From: Burkholderia sp. 9120
Lineage (GTDB): Bacteria > Pseudomonadota > Gammaproteobacteria > Burkholderiales > Burkholderiaceae
Assembly: GCF_000745015.1 (NCBI RefSeq)
Contig: NZ_JQNA01000001.1
Coordinates: 186,001 to 250,000 of the forward strand
DNA: 64,000 nucleotides
Reading direction: 5' to 3'
Below, one piece after another: positions 45,329 through 52,880 of the stretch. The translations under genes were made by a program, and so were the position numbers. Each line of letters begins with the position of its first letter. Position 1 is the first letter of the stretch. Below the pieces are notes generated by a model. The model worked only from the letters and a program-made list of their open reading frames with translations. It was not told the origin of the DNA and made no database searches.

Positions 45329-46984
45329 TCAATGCAGATCGCTGACCACGGTCTCGCCGTTCATCGGCACCAGCGACGCATAGTCGATCGACAATCGGTC
45401 GAAATTCGTTTCGCGCACCTGGCCGATTAACCGGTTCCAATCGTCGATGGATACCAGCAACGCGACCGGACGGTTGTATTTCGTCACCATCACGAGAGCA
45501 TCGCTGGCATGACGTAGCGCGCGCGACGGATTGCTGCTGAAGTCGCGCGTCGCCATCGCGATGGTGCGTAGCCTTGAAAATCCCGCCGCCGCCAGCTCCG
45601 CGTCTTCGCGCAACAGATGCTCGAGTGTCGTCGCGAGCAAACGTGCCTGCGATTTCGCCGATACCTTGTGATCGCGGCGCTTTCTGCGCATGCTGCGCGG
45701 ATCGACATGCACCGCAAGATGACGGGCGATATCGCGCAGCGCCGCATCCGGAAGCCGGTCGTAGCGCCGCCAGTTGTCGGGCGGCAGCGCGATCATCATG
45801 CCGCCGTACGCGCCCTCTATGCCGCTCGCCATGTGCAGCGGCAAACGCTCGCTATCGCGCTCGTCGAGATCGAGCGCATTTTTCACGACGCCGATCATCG
45901 CGCTGAACACGTTGTACGCCAACGCGACGATGCCCGCCGCGAGCGGCGTCGCCCGCGACGCGATGACGCCGAACGCGGCGCCGTCGCAGACGGCGTCGAG
46001 CGGCAACGGCAGCGTGTCGCGCCACGCGCGGGTGGCGAGCTGGACGATCTGCGACGCGTCGAGTGTCGTTGCGGGTGCGTTCGTCAGGATCGCGACGCGT
46101 TGCGGCGTACCGCTTTCCGCGTCGATCCGATGCCATTCGATACGCCGGAACACCGGCGACGCGCCGCACTCCGTGGGCATACCGATCGGTTGCTCACAGA
46201 CCGACGCGCCGTCGAGCCAGCCCGCTTCGCGGGGCTCGTCGAGCGCGCGATACGCGGGCGTACAGCCATGTTCCTGCACGACGAACAGACTGCCGTCGCA
46301 GGGCCAGCCGGACAGAATGGCGGCCGGATTGAAATGCCCGTCGAGAATCCACAACTCACCCGGCCGAACCGACTCCACCAGTTGCGCGGCAAAAGCCCGC
46401 TCGTGGACAAAGCCGCGTTCGTAGGGCAACAGATCGACGATCAGCGCAAGATCCGGGTCATAGACCGGCAGCACGCAAGGACCGTCCACCGCGCCCGGCT
46501 GAGTATCGGCCGGAGCGATTACGTGGACGCAGCCCGCCGGTCCCGGCATGCAGCGCATTCCGGCCGACATCGAAACACCATCCAGCACGCGCACCCGCAA
46601 ATCGCCGGGCGATTGCGACCGTTTCTCCGTGCGCCGATGCGCGACCGGCAGCAATAGTCCCGCGCTGTCGCGCACCAGAGAACGGCCCCATTGCTGGCGT
46701 ACGCGACTCATGCGGTCATGCAACGCGGTCAATTGCGCGGCGGTTTCTTCGGGCGCTTCGGGGAACGTTTCGCGCGTGCGGTGCTGGCGCGCGGCGATCT
46801 GCGTCATCGCCTGTACGGTCATGGAAAGCAGCAATTCGCGCAGCGGTTCGCCATCGCTGTCCGGCTCGTCTTTGCCGAGCGGATCGTCCAGCGACTCCGC
46901 GTGCAGCGCCCACTGCATTACCAGCCGCGCCATTACCGCCATCGGGCTATGCTCGACAAAGCGTTCCATGACTGTGCGTATCAA
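45329..46984 (-). CDS. Degenerate IS4-like transposase domain fused to a Phd/YefM-like tail
   Basis: A 551-residue protein with an unusual combination. The middle (about 185-450) resembles an IS4/IS1634-type DDE transposase: LIVDLLPYERGFVHE, VRPGELWILDGHFN, IVALAYNVFSAMIGVVKNAL. The position where IS4 transposases have YxxRWxIE reads ATRAWRDTL, so the catalytic glutamate seems lost. The last 75 residues match a Phd/YefM antitoxin: RDFSSNPSRALRHAS, VMVTKYNRPVALLVSIDDW. No flanking inverted repeats were seen. It is divergent from the 47207-48034 gene. A domesticated regulator is a reasonable inference. Confidence 0.6.
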   Translation of the reverse strand: MIRTVMERFVEHSPMAVMARLVMQWALHAESLDDPLGKDEPDSDGEPLRELLLSMTVQAMTQIAARQHRTRETFPEAPEETAAQLTALHDRMSRVRQQWGRSLVRDSAGLLLPVAHRRTEKRSQSPGDLRVRVLDGVSMSAGMRCMPGPAGCVHVIAPADTQPGAVDGPCVLPVYDPDLALIVDLLPYERGFVHERAFAAQLVESVRPGELWILDGHFNPAAILSGWPCDGSLFVVQEHGCTPAYRALDEPREAGWLDGASVCEQPIGMPTECGASPVFRRIEWHRIDAESGTPQRVAILTNAPATTLDASQIVQLATRAWRDTLPLPLDAVCDGAAFGVIASRATPLAAGIVALAYNVFSAMIGVVKNALDLDERDSERLPLHMASGIEGAYGGMMIALPPDNWRRYDRLPDAALRDIARHLAVHVDPRSMRRKRRDHKVSAKSQARLLATTLEHLLREDAELAAAGFSRLRTIAMATRDFSSNPSRALRHASDALVMVTKYNRPVALLVSIDDWNRLIGQVRETNFDRLSIDYASLVPMNGETVVSDLH

Positions 46985-47206
46985 AGGCCACCTCGTTATC
47001 GTTTTGACAGACCGTGTCCAGCGTTCAGGTTTGCGTCGCTTGCGGAACGAGACTCACGGTCTTCGCCGTTCACGCGCAATCCGTGCCGCTCCTGTCGAAC
47101 CGCTTGACGAACTTTTTCCGACGTTGGACCATCGAATGTGACGAGAAAGGGGCAGGCTGTCGCAACGTCGCGTCAGCTCCCCCGACGGCATCCACAAGGA
47201 CCCGCC

Positions 47207-48034
47207 ATGTTTGTCGACCCGCGCGTAGCGCACGGCCGAGCCAGATACGATCTGAACCGATCCCCGCGCCTGTTCGCCGAAGAACGCCGCTGGGAGATTA
47301 GCGACGTCGTCACGACCAGCCTCGACAACTTCACGGGCCTGCGCAACCGGCGCAATCTGCTCCGGCTGCTCGAACGCCAGGTCGCGCCGAAACTCGCGCG
47401 GCTTGGACTCGAACCCTACGTCGGCGCGCTCGGACAAACCGAAGGCCTGTTCGTCAACTTCTCGACCATGAGCGCCGAACACGGGCTGCGTGAATTCCAG
47501 TTGCAATTGAGCGTGCCGGATCTGGTGTTGCGCAGTTTTGCGTCGAGCACGATCCGCCCGCATGCGGTCGCACGCTGCATGCAGCGCAACGGCGTTACGT
47601 CGCTCGCGGAGATCGAAGCGGAAACCAGCGCCGCGTTCGTGCTGGCCCGCGTGATCCGTCCGCTCGCGCTGGCCGAAAACTGGCGGCAGGTCGGCGTGCC
47701 GACGGCCGCGGGTCTGTTCGTCGGCGCGTTGAACGACAGCAACGACATCGGCCTGAACACCTATATCCGCCCCGCAACGAGCGACCGCGACTCCCGCTGG
47801 GATCGTTTTGCCGCGCTGTTCGCCACGATGCCGCCGTGGCGGGCCGAGCAGATTCGGCAGGGTAGCGATCTGTTGCAATGGATGGTCAACCATATCGTGG
47901 CCTTGCAAAAATCCGCCTCGTTCGTCGAGCGTTGTCCATTTCTGCTTGAGCCTTATCGCCACGTTGCCGATCCCCTCAGTGCCAGTTGGGATGCCGCGCG
48001 CGCCGACGGCGGCGGCGATGCGGCAGCCTCGTGA
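47207..48034 (+). CDS. Hypothetical protein, divergent from the transposase/Phd-like gene
   Basis: A soluble 275-residue protein not recognised as any family. Features include RHAVARCMQRNG-like SSTIRPHAVARCMQRNG near residue 120, a helix-rich middle, and FAALFATMPPWRAEQIRQG near residue 215. There is no signal peptide. The start at 47207 has AAGGA seven bases upstream. It shares a 222-base divergent region with the transposase/Phd-like gene, so the two may form a regulator-effector pair. An ECF-type motif lies just past its 3' end on the opposite strand. Confidence 0.6.
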   Translation: MFVDPRVAHGRARYDLNRSPRLFAEERRWEISDVVTTSLDNFTGLRNRRNLLRLLERQVAPKLARLGLEPYVGALGQTEGLFVNFSTMSAEHGLREFQLQLSVPDLVLRSFASSTIRPHAVARCMQRNGVTSLAEIEAETSAAFVLARVIRPLALAENWRQVGVPTAAGLFVGALNDSNDIGLNTYIRPATSDRDSRWDRFAALFATMPPWRAEQIRQGSDLLQWMVNHIVALQKSASFVERCPFLLEPYRHVADPLSASWDAARADGGGDAAAS

Positions 48035-48077
48035 GCGCCGCGGCTCGATGCCGAAAAATGCGGCCTTCTTAAACTAG

Positions 48078-48103
48078 GTCGAAGCGAGCCGCGCTAACCC
48101 GCA
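48078..48103 (-). promoter_or_regulatory. ECF-type promoter motif 3, antisense to the 47207-48034 gene
   Basis: On the minus strand TGCGGGTTAG (48103-48094) is followed at the fixed spacing by CGAC (48081-48078), one base from CGTC. An A-rich tract precedes it. Downstream on this strand is the antisense of the 47207-48034 gene and then, after 1.1 kb, the transposase/Phd-like gene. Confidence 0.5.
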
Positions 48104-48210
48104 GATTTTCTTTTTAAGCGTCGATGAAGATCGGTCGCGCCCACGAGCGTGCCGACGCGTGCGTGTCGTGGTTACGCAGGCTATGAGAAATGAATAGATC
48201 TGTAGCGCAT

Positions 48211-48235
48211 AAAAAAGCGGGCGCGATGGCCCGCT
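48211..48235 (-). terminator. Intrinsic terminator after fecR
   Basis: AGCGGGC (48216-48222) pairs with GCCCGCT (48229-48235). On the minus strand a T-run follows (48211-48216). It lies about 35 bases past the fecR stop. Confidence 0.88.
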
Positions 48236-48267
48236 TCTACGTTCTACGGCGCGGGTTCAGCCCAAGC

Positions 48268-49284
48268 TCAGCTCAACAGAACCAGATTCCCCGGCAAGCG
48301 CGTGATGCGCGCCCCGTACAGGCGCCCAAGCAGATCGATCACATCGTCGAGCCGCGTAATCGGGAATTGCGCCTGCATCCGGTTCTGCCCCAACGCCGGA
48401 TTTCTGAGAATAATTTTGCCCGGGCGGTAGCGATTGATTTCGTCGACGACCTCGGCGAGCGGCACGCCGTTAAACACCAGCACACCGCGCCGCCACGCCA
48501 CGAAGCCACTCGGATCGACGCGCGAAACCGGCTCGACCTTGCGGTCGTCGTAGACCACCTGGTCGTTGGCGCGCAACGTAAGCCGCGCGCTGGGATGGTC
48601 GAGCGCGAGCGAACCCGACAGACAGGTCACGCAGACCGAGCCGCCGCCGCGACGCACATTGAAGCGCGCGGTGACGGCCTGCATGCGCCCTTTCCCGGCG
48701 ACGACAGTGACCTGCCGCAACAGCGCGTCGCCCAGCGCCGTCGACGCCTTCGCGTCGATCTCCGCTTCGCCCGCCAGCAGATCGATCCCGCGCGTGGCGG
48801 CCTGGACCGGCAGCACGTCGAGCCGCGTCTGCGTATTCATTTCGACCACGACGCGATCCGACAGCACCACGCTACGTTGTTCGCCGGTGCCGGTGCGATA
48901 GTCGGCGGCGAGGTCGGTGAGCGACGGCCACAGTTCCAGCGGCGGACGCAACGCGAGCCACGAGGCCCCCGCCGCCACCGCAAAGCCGACGAACGCGCGA
49001 CGCCCCGTGCGCACCGTTTTATCGCGGCGCGCTTCGGCTAGCCATTCATCGTTGGCGGCCGCCGGGCTTTCATCGGCCAGCTCGGCGGCCGCCGTACGCA
49101 GCAGGTTCCACGTATCGCGCAGCAATGCCGCAGTCTGCGGATGCTCGGCGCTCCAGCGCTGGAAGGACTCCGTTTCGGCACGGCTCATGCTGCCCGAACG
49201 CAGGCGCACGAGCCACGCCTGGGCTTCCTCCAGGGCGTGGTCCGCGGTAACGGCCTCAGCTTTCCTCATCGTCGGGATGTTCAA
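48268..49284 (-). CDS. FecR-family sigma-factor regulator
   Basis: Inner-membrane sigma regulator of 338 residues. It has an N-terminal DUF4880-like cytoplasmic domain (about 14-60, AQAWLVRLRSGSMSRAE), a single membrane segment (about 97-115), a FecR domain (about 125-225) and a C-terminal STN-like domain (PLAEVVDEINRYRPGKIIL). The reading frame opens at a TTG that overlaps the sigma gene stop (TTGA); an ATG at 49269 is the alternative. It is coupled to the ECF sigma gene and probably holds or activates that factor according to a periplasmic signal. Confidence 0.9.
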   Translation of the reverse strand: MNIPTMRKAEAVTADHALEEAQAWLVRLRSGSMSRAETESFQRWSAEHPQTAALLRDTWNLLRTAAAELADESPAAANDEWLAEARRDKTVRTGRRAFVGFAVAAGASWLALRPPLELWPSLTDLAADYRTGTGEQRSVVLSDRVVVEMNTQTRLDVLPVQAATRGIDLLAGEAEIDAKASTALGDALLRQVTVVAGKGRMQAVTARFNVRRGGGSVCVTCLSGSLALDHPSARLTLRANDQVVYDDRKVEPVSRVDPSGFVAWRRGVLVFNGVPLAEVVDEINRYRPGKIILRNPALGQNRMQAQFPITRLDDVIDLLGRLYGARITRLPGNLVLLS

Positions 49285-49829
49285 AATTTACGTGGCCCAC
49301 TGCGTGAATCCGTGTACGGGTCGCCAGCTTCCTGCATACGCTGAAGACAATACTTCATTGCCGCACTCAATTCACTCTCTACCAGCCTCAGGGAAATCCC
49401 GAAACGTTCGGCGATTTCGCGATTCAACTGGCCATCCACCCGCGCGGCCAGCAGGATGGCCCGACGCCTGGGCGTCAGGCCGCGCAACACGTCTTTCAGG
49501 CTATCGATCTTGCGGCGCGCCGTCAGAATCCGCTCGGGATCGGCCAGTTCGTCGGGCACGCCGAGCAGCACGTCGACGTCGTCCTCATGCGCATGACGGC
49601 GCTCGTGGCGATGCTGGTCGATCGCGACGTTGCTCGCCATGCCGAGAATATACGCGTCGGCATTGGCGACCTGGGTGGACACATTCGCCTTGTCCAGACG
49701 CAGCCAGGTTTCATGCAATGCGTCGGTCGCCCCTTCTTTCGATCCTGTGATGCGCTCCAGCCGCCTGACGAGGTACGCGTAGCGCGTGGCCAGGATCTGT
49801 TTGAGTTGGGTGCGGCTCGTGTCTGGCAT
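49281..49829 (-). CDS. ECF sigma factor, FecI-like
   Basis: A 182-residue RNA-polymerase sigma factor. Region 2 (about 15-80) includes DALHETWLRLDKANV and NADAYILGMASNVAIDQHR; region 4 (about 115-165) includes LTPRRRAILLAARVDGQLNREIAERFGISLRLVESELS. It lies between the STN/TonB-C gene (6 bases upstream) and fecR (overlapping). The four TGCGGG...CGTC motifs in this window are candidate targets; that assignment is inference. Confidence 0.92.
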   Translation of the reverse strand: MPDTSRTQLKQILATRYAYLVRRLERITGSKEGATDALHETWLRLDKANVSTQVANADAYILGMASNVAIDQHRHERRHAHEDDVDVLLGVPDELADPERILTARRKIDSLKDVLRGLTPRRRAILLAARVDGQLNREIAERFGISLRLVESELSAAMKYCLQRMQEAGDPYTDSRSGPRKF

Positions 49830-49835
49830 AAGCGC

Positions 49836-50591
49836 CTAGTTCCGACCGTCTGTTGTTGCTGTTGTCGTCGGGCAATGCAGATGCACACCGTTGCCGGTGG
49901 GCCGCAGCAGAATCGTGACGGGCTCGGGCAAGCTGCCCGGCGGCGGCGAATCGAGTCTCAGCGAACGCAGCGCGCGCACGATGGCCGCGTCACGCGAAGC
50001 CTGTCCACTTGAAGCGACCATATTCACCGCCACCACTGCCCCCTTATCGTCGATACGCAACTGTGCCGCCAGCCGGTAGCCACCCGGCATGGCGGCAGGC
50101 AGCGCGCACAGGACCTGGGTCATGCGCGCCTGCAACTGCGCGGCGTACGCTTGCGCGTCGGCGTCGTCACCGAGTCCGTCGACCGGTAATGCCGGGTTCG
50201 CCGGCGCCTCCGCCGCGACCGGCGACGCCTCCGGCGCAACAGGCTGCGCGACGATGATCGCCTCGTCCGTACCGGTGAACTCGGCCTTCAATCCGGTTCC
50301 CGCGAGCACCCTCTCAAGTGCTTCGCGCGGCGAATAATCGCCCTCAACCGGCGCGCTCGTATGACCGTCGAGCAGCGGCGCGGGCGCCAGCACGATCAGC
50401 TCGGTGGTCCGCGCAAAAGCCTGCAAGGCCTGCGCGAGCGGCTGGGCGGGCAGCTCGAAATGCGCCGCACGGCCGGACGGACGGCTGGCCTCTCCCGCGT
50501 CCTGGGCCTTGGCGCAACGCATGACGAACGCCAGCAACAGCAGACATGCAGTCAACGCCAGGACACCGGTCGGCGCCCGTGAACGTGTCAT
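49836..50591 (-). CDS. STN domain-TonB-C-like exported protein
   Basis: A 251-residue exported protein. The signal peptide (to about residue 29) is followed by an STN domain (about 43-115, HFELPAQPLAQALQAFARTTELIVLAP). A linker then leads to a TonB-C-like domain (about 145-238: YRLAAQLRIDDKGAVVAVNMVAS and PPPGSLPEPVTILLRP). STN domains usually sit on TonB-dependent receptors or secretins and pass signals to FecR. Here the domain stands alone with a TonB-like module, directly before the ECF sigma and fecR genes. It may replace the receptor in the signalling chain. Confidence 0.83.
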   Translation of the reverse strand: MTRSRAPTGVLALTACLLLLAFVMRCAKAQDAGEASRPSGRAAHFELPAQPLAQALQAFARTTELIVLAPAPLLDGHTSAPVEGDYSPREALERVLAGTGLKAEFTGTDEAIIVAQPVAPEASPVAAEAPANPALPVDGLGDDADAQAYAAQLQARMTQVLCALPAAMPGGYRLAAQLRIDDKGAVVAVNMVASSGQASRDAAIVRALRSLRLDSPPPGSLPEPVTILLRPTGNGVHLHCPTTTATTDGRN

Positions 50592-50697
50592 CTATCAATG
50601 CCGGAAATGTTTTGCACAGGACTTCGGCGCAGCGGCCCAGAGCCGCCCCGAAGCAAGCGAACATCGCATCGTAGGGAATCACTGTGACACTTAGGTG

Positions 50698-50719
50698 AAT
50701 CCGCATAAGGGTGCGGTTT
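50698..50719. promoter_or_regulatory. TGCGG dyad upstream of the STN-ECF-fecR operon
   Basis: AATCCGCA (50698-50705) and TGCGGTTT (50712-50719) form a near-perfect dyad (one mismatch) about 105 bases before the STN gene start. The half-site resembles the TGCGGGWT element of the ECF-type motifs, but no CGTC lies at the right spacing. Confidence 0.3.
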
Positions 50720-50765
50720 GGATCGACGTGCCATGCGTGCGGGTCCGGAGTCGGACCCGGCGATT

Positions 50766-51305
50766 TCAGGGGCGTCGCACGACGAAGTTGCCGATGCCCG
50801 TGCCGACCACGAGTAATCGCACGCCCTCCGACGAGAGCGTGATCGTCACCGGGACGCCGATGCTTTCATCGCCGAACACGACGCGCGATACCGGCTCGTT
50901 GCTGCCGGTGTAGCGGACCGACACGCCGGTCACTTCGGTCGACCAGCGATGCGGGCCGAACAGGTCGTCCGCGACGGGTTTCCAGGCGCCGTCTTCGGTG
51001 CGCCGATAGAACCTGTAGCCGCCCGCGATGGGTTGCCACGCCATCGGCGACGAGCGGACCTGCGCTTCGTCGCCGGCGGATTCGAGCAGGCTCGCGAGGC
51101 GCTGCGCTTCTTCGGCGAGATGGGTGCGGCGGTTTCGCGAAGGCGCCAGCGTAACGACCGCGACCAGCAGGCCGACGATCAACAGCACCACCATCATTTC
51201 GAGCAACGTGAAGCCGCGCTGCGTGTGACGAGCCGGGCGCGTGAGCCGTGTAGCAGCGAGAGGCCGCGCAATGTGGCCAGATTCGATCCGCCGTTGCATT
51301 CGCAT
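50766..51305 (-). CDS. gspH: GspH-like pseudopilin
   Basis: A 179-residue type II secretion minor pseudopilin. A basic leader of about 30 residues ends in the prepilin cleavage site and helix RGFTLLEMMVVLLIVGLLVAVV, with Glu at position +5. A beta-rich domain follows, ending in VGTGIGNFVVRRP. The leader is long; an internal start is possible but none has a better ribosome-binding site. It lies three bases after gspF. Confidence 0.87.
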   Translation of the reverse strand: MRMQRRIESGHIARPLAATRLTRPARHTQRGFTLLEMMVVLLIVGLLVAVVTLAPSRNRRTHLAEEAQRLASLLESAGDEAQVRSSPMAWQPIAGGYRFYRRTEDGAWKPVADDLFGPHRWSTEVTGVSVRYTGSNEPVSRVVFGDESIGVPVTITLSSEGVRLLVVGTGIGNFVVRRP

Positions 51306-51308
51306 CGC

Positions 51309-52526
51309 TCACTGCACCATGTTGTTCAACTCGATGATCGGCATCATCACCGCCAGCACGATCACCAGCACGACACCACCCATCGCGAGAATCAGCAGCG
51401 GTTCGAGCAAGCTGGTCAGAAACATCGTGCGCCATTCGAGTTCGCGCGACTCGCCGTCGGACGCGCGGTCGAGCATCGTGGTCACGTCGCCGGTCGCTTC
51501 GCCCGAGCGGATCAGATGCACCAGCACCGGCGGAAACGTCTTCGTATTGCCGAGCGCGCGCGACAGCGACGTGCCTTCCCTCACGCGCACGATCGCGTCC
51601 TGGATATTGGCGAGCATCGCGCGATTGCTGAGCGTTTCGCCGGCCGCCTGCAAGGCTCGCAGAATCGGCACGCCGGCTGCGGTGAGAATACCCAGCGTGC
51701 TGGCGAAACGCACCGTGTTGTAGCCGCGCACGATCCGTCCTGCGAGCGGCGCGGTGAGCAGCCAACGGTCGAACGACAGACGCGGTCCTGGCCGCGCAAG
51801 CACACCGCGCACGATCCACACGAGCACGCCGACCGCGATGAGCGTCGCCCACCACCAATGCCGCACGTAGTCCGACAGCGCCAGCATCGCCACCGTCAGA
51901 AACGGCAGCGCCTGCTTCGTGCTGGTGAACACGTTCGCCACTTGCGGCACCACGTAACTCAGCAGGAACGTGACGATGCCGAACGCGATCAACGTGACGA
52001 CGGCCGGATAGGTAAACGCGAGCAGGATCTTCTGCTTGAGCGCGTTGCTTTGCTCGATGTAGTCCGCGAGACGCGACAGCACGATGCCGAGCTTGCCGGT
52101 ATGTTCACCCGCCGCGACCAGCGCGCGATAGATGTCCGGAAAATCGCGCGGATGCTGCTCCAGCGCATTCGCAAACGAATGCCCGCCGATGACTTCACCG
52201 CGAATCGACGCCATCAGTTCGCGGATGTAATCGCGTTCGGCCTGTTCGCTGAGCACCGAGAGCGTTTCGTTGAGCGGCAGACCCGCAATCAGCAGACTCG
52301 CCAGTTGCCGCGTGAGGATGGCCTGCTCGCGCTGCGACAGCTTGCGCCCCGCGCCGAGCCGCCGGCTGCGCTCGCCTTGCAGCCGCGACGTGGCCAGTTC
52401 GACGACCAGCGGCGTGAGCCCGAGACCGCGCAACTGGGTGCGCCCGGCGCGCGCGCTGTCCGCTTCGAGTACACCCTTCAGCGTCTTGCCTGCCAGGTTG
52501 ATGGCTTCATAGCGAAATGCCGACAT
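51309..52526 (-). CDS. gspF: GspF-like type II secretion inner-membrane protein
   Basis: A 405-residue polytopic platform protein with two T2SSF domains (about 70-190 and 270-395). Three membrane segments are visible (for example VVTLIAFGIVTFLLSYVVP and LLEPLLILAMGGVVLVIVLAVMMP). Motifs include LTRQLASLLIAGLPLNETL and GEHTGKLGIVLSRLADYIE. It starts with MSAFRYEAINLAGK as GspF proteins do. It is first in a gspF-gspH pair; no gspE, gspD or gspG is present. Confidence 0.92.
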   Translation of the reverse strand: MSAFRYEAINLAGKTLKGVLEADSARAGRTQLRGLGLTPLVVELATSRLQGERSRRLGAGRKLSQREQAILTRQLASLLIAGLPLNETLSVLSEQAERDYIRELMASIRGEVIGGHSFANALEQHPRDFPDIYRALVAAGEHTGKLGIVLSRLADYIEQSNALKQKILLAFTYPAVVTLIAFGIVTFLLSYVVPQVANVFTSTKQALPFLTVAMLALSDYVRHWWWATLIAVGVLVWIVRGVLARPGPRLSFDRWLLTAPLAGRIVRGYNTVRFASTLGILTAAGVPILRALQAAGETLSNRAMLANIQDAIVRVREGTSLSRALGNTKTFPPVLVHLIRSGEATGDVTTMLDRASDGESRELEWRTMFLTSLLEPLLILAMGGVVLVIVLAVMMPIIELNNMVQ

Positions 52527-52880
52527 GACACTCTCCTCCGGTTACGCGCAGCACTTCTTCAAGCGATCTTCAAGCGATGGTCCGGCAAAGAGTAAGCAGC
52601 GAACAGGATCAGAATTGTGACGAATGGTGGGCTAACATTTTTGGCGTTTCTGCTATTGCGGCGGTGTGGGTGTTTTTAGATTTTTCGCACATAAAACGCC
52701 TATACGTCATCTCTCCATACGGGTATTGGTTTCCCTAAAGGAGGCCGAAATGTTCCGTACCATTCGTTATTAAAAATTCACGAGATAAGCACGACGTTCA
52801 TCCTAAAGTAGCTGCGCGGTCAACGACATAGTCCGGCCGTATCGGCAGCCCCTCTCTTTTTCTTCGTGCAAGGAAATCTC
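52527..52880 (+). other. Intergenic region gspF/PstS-like gene
   Basis: These 354 bases separate two divergent genes. They are noticeably AT-richer in the middle. They hold the 7-codon leader-like frame listed separately. I found no ECF-type motif at the fixed spacing and no PhoB box. Confidence 0.5.
52750..52773 (+). CDS. Seven-codon leader-like ORF
   Basis: ATG TTC CGT ACC ATT CGT TAT TAA encodes MFRTIRY. An unusually strong ribosome-binding site, AAAGGAGG (52737-52744), lies five bases upstream. It is 107 bases before the PstS-like gene on the same strand. It could be a leader peptide or a chance match. Confidence 0.35.
   Translation: MFRTIRY

Noticed and set aside
45329..46984. An intact insertion sequence
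   Set aside because: No terminal inverted repeats or target duplication were seen, the catalytic glutamate region is altered, and a Phd-like tail is fused.
52681..52740. Possible ECF-type or PhoB site before the PstS-like gene
   Set aside because: CGTC at 52705 has no TGCGGGWT at the required distance, and no CTGTCAT-type direct repeat was found.
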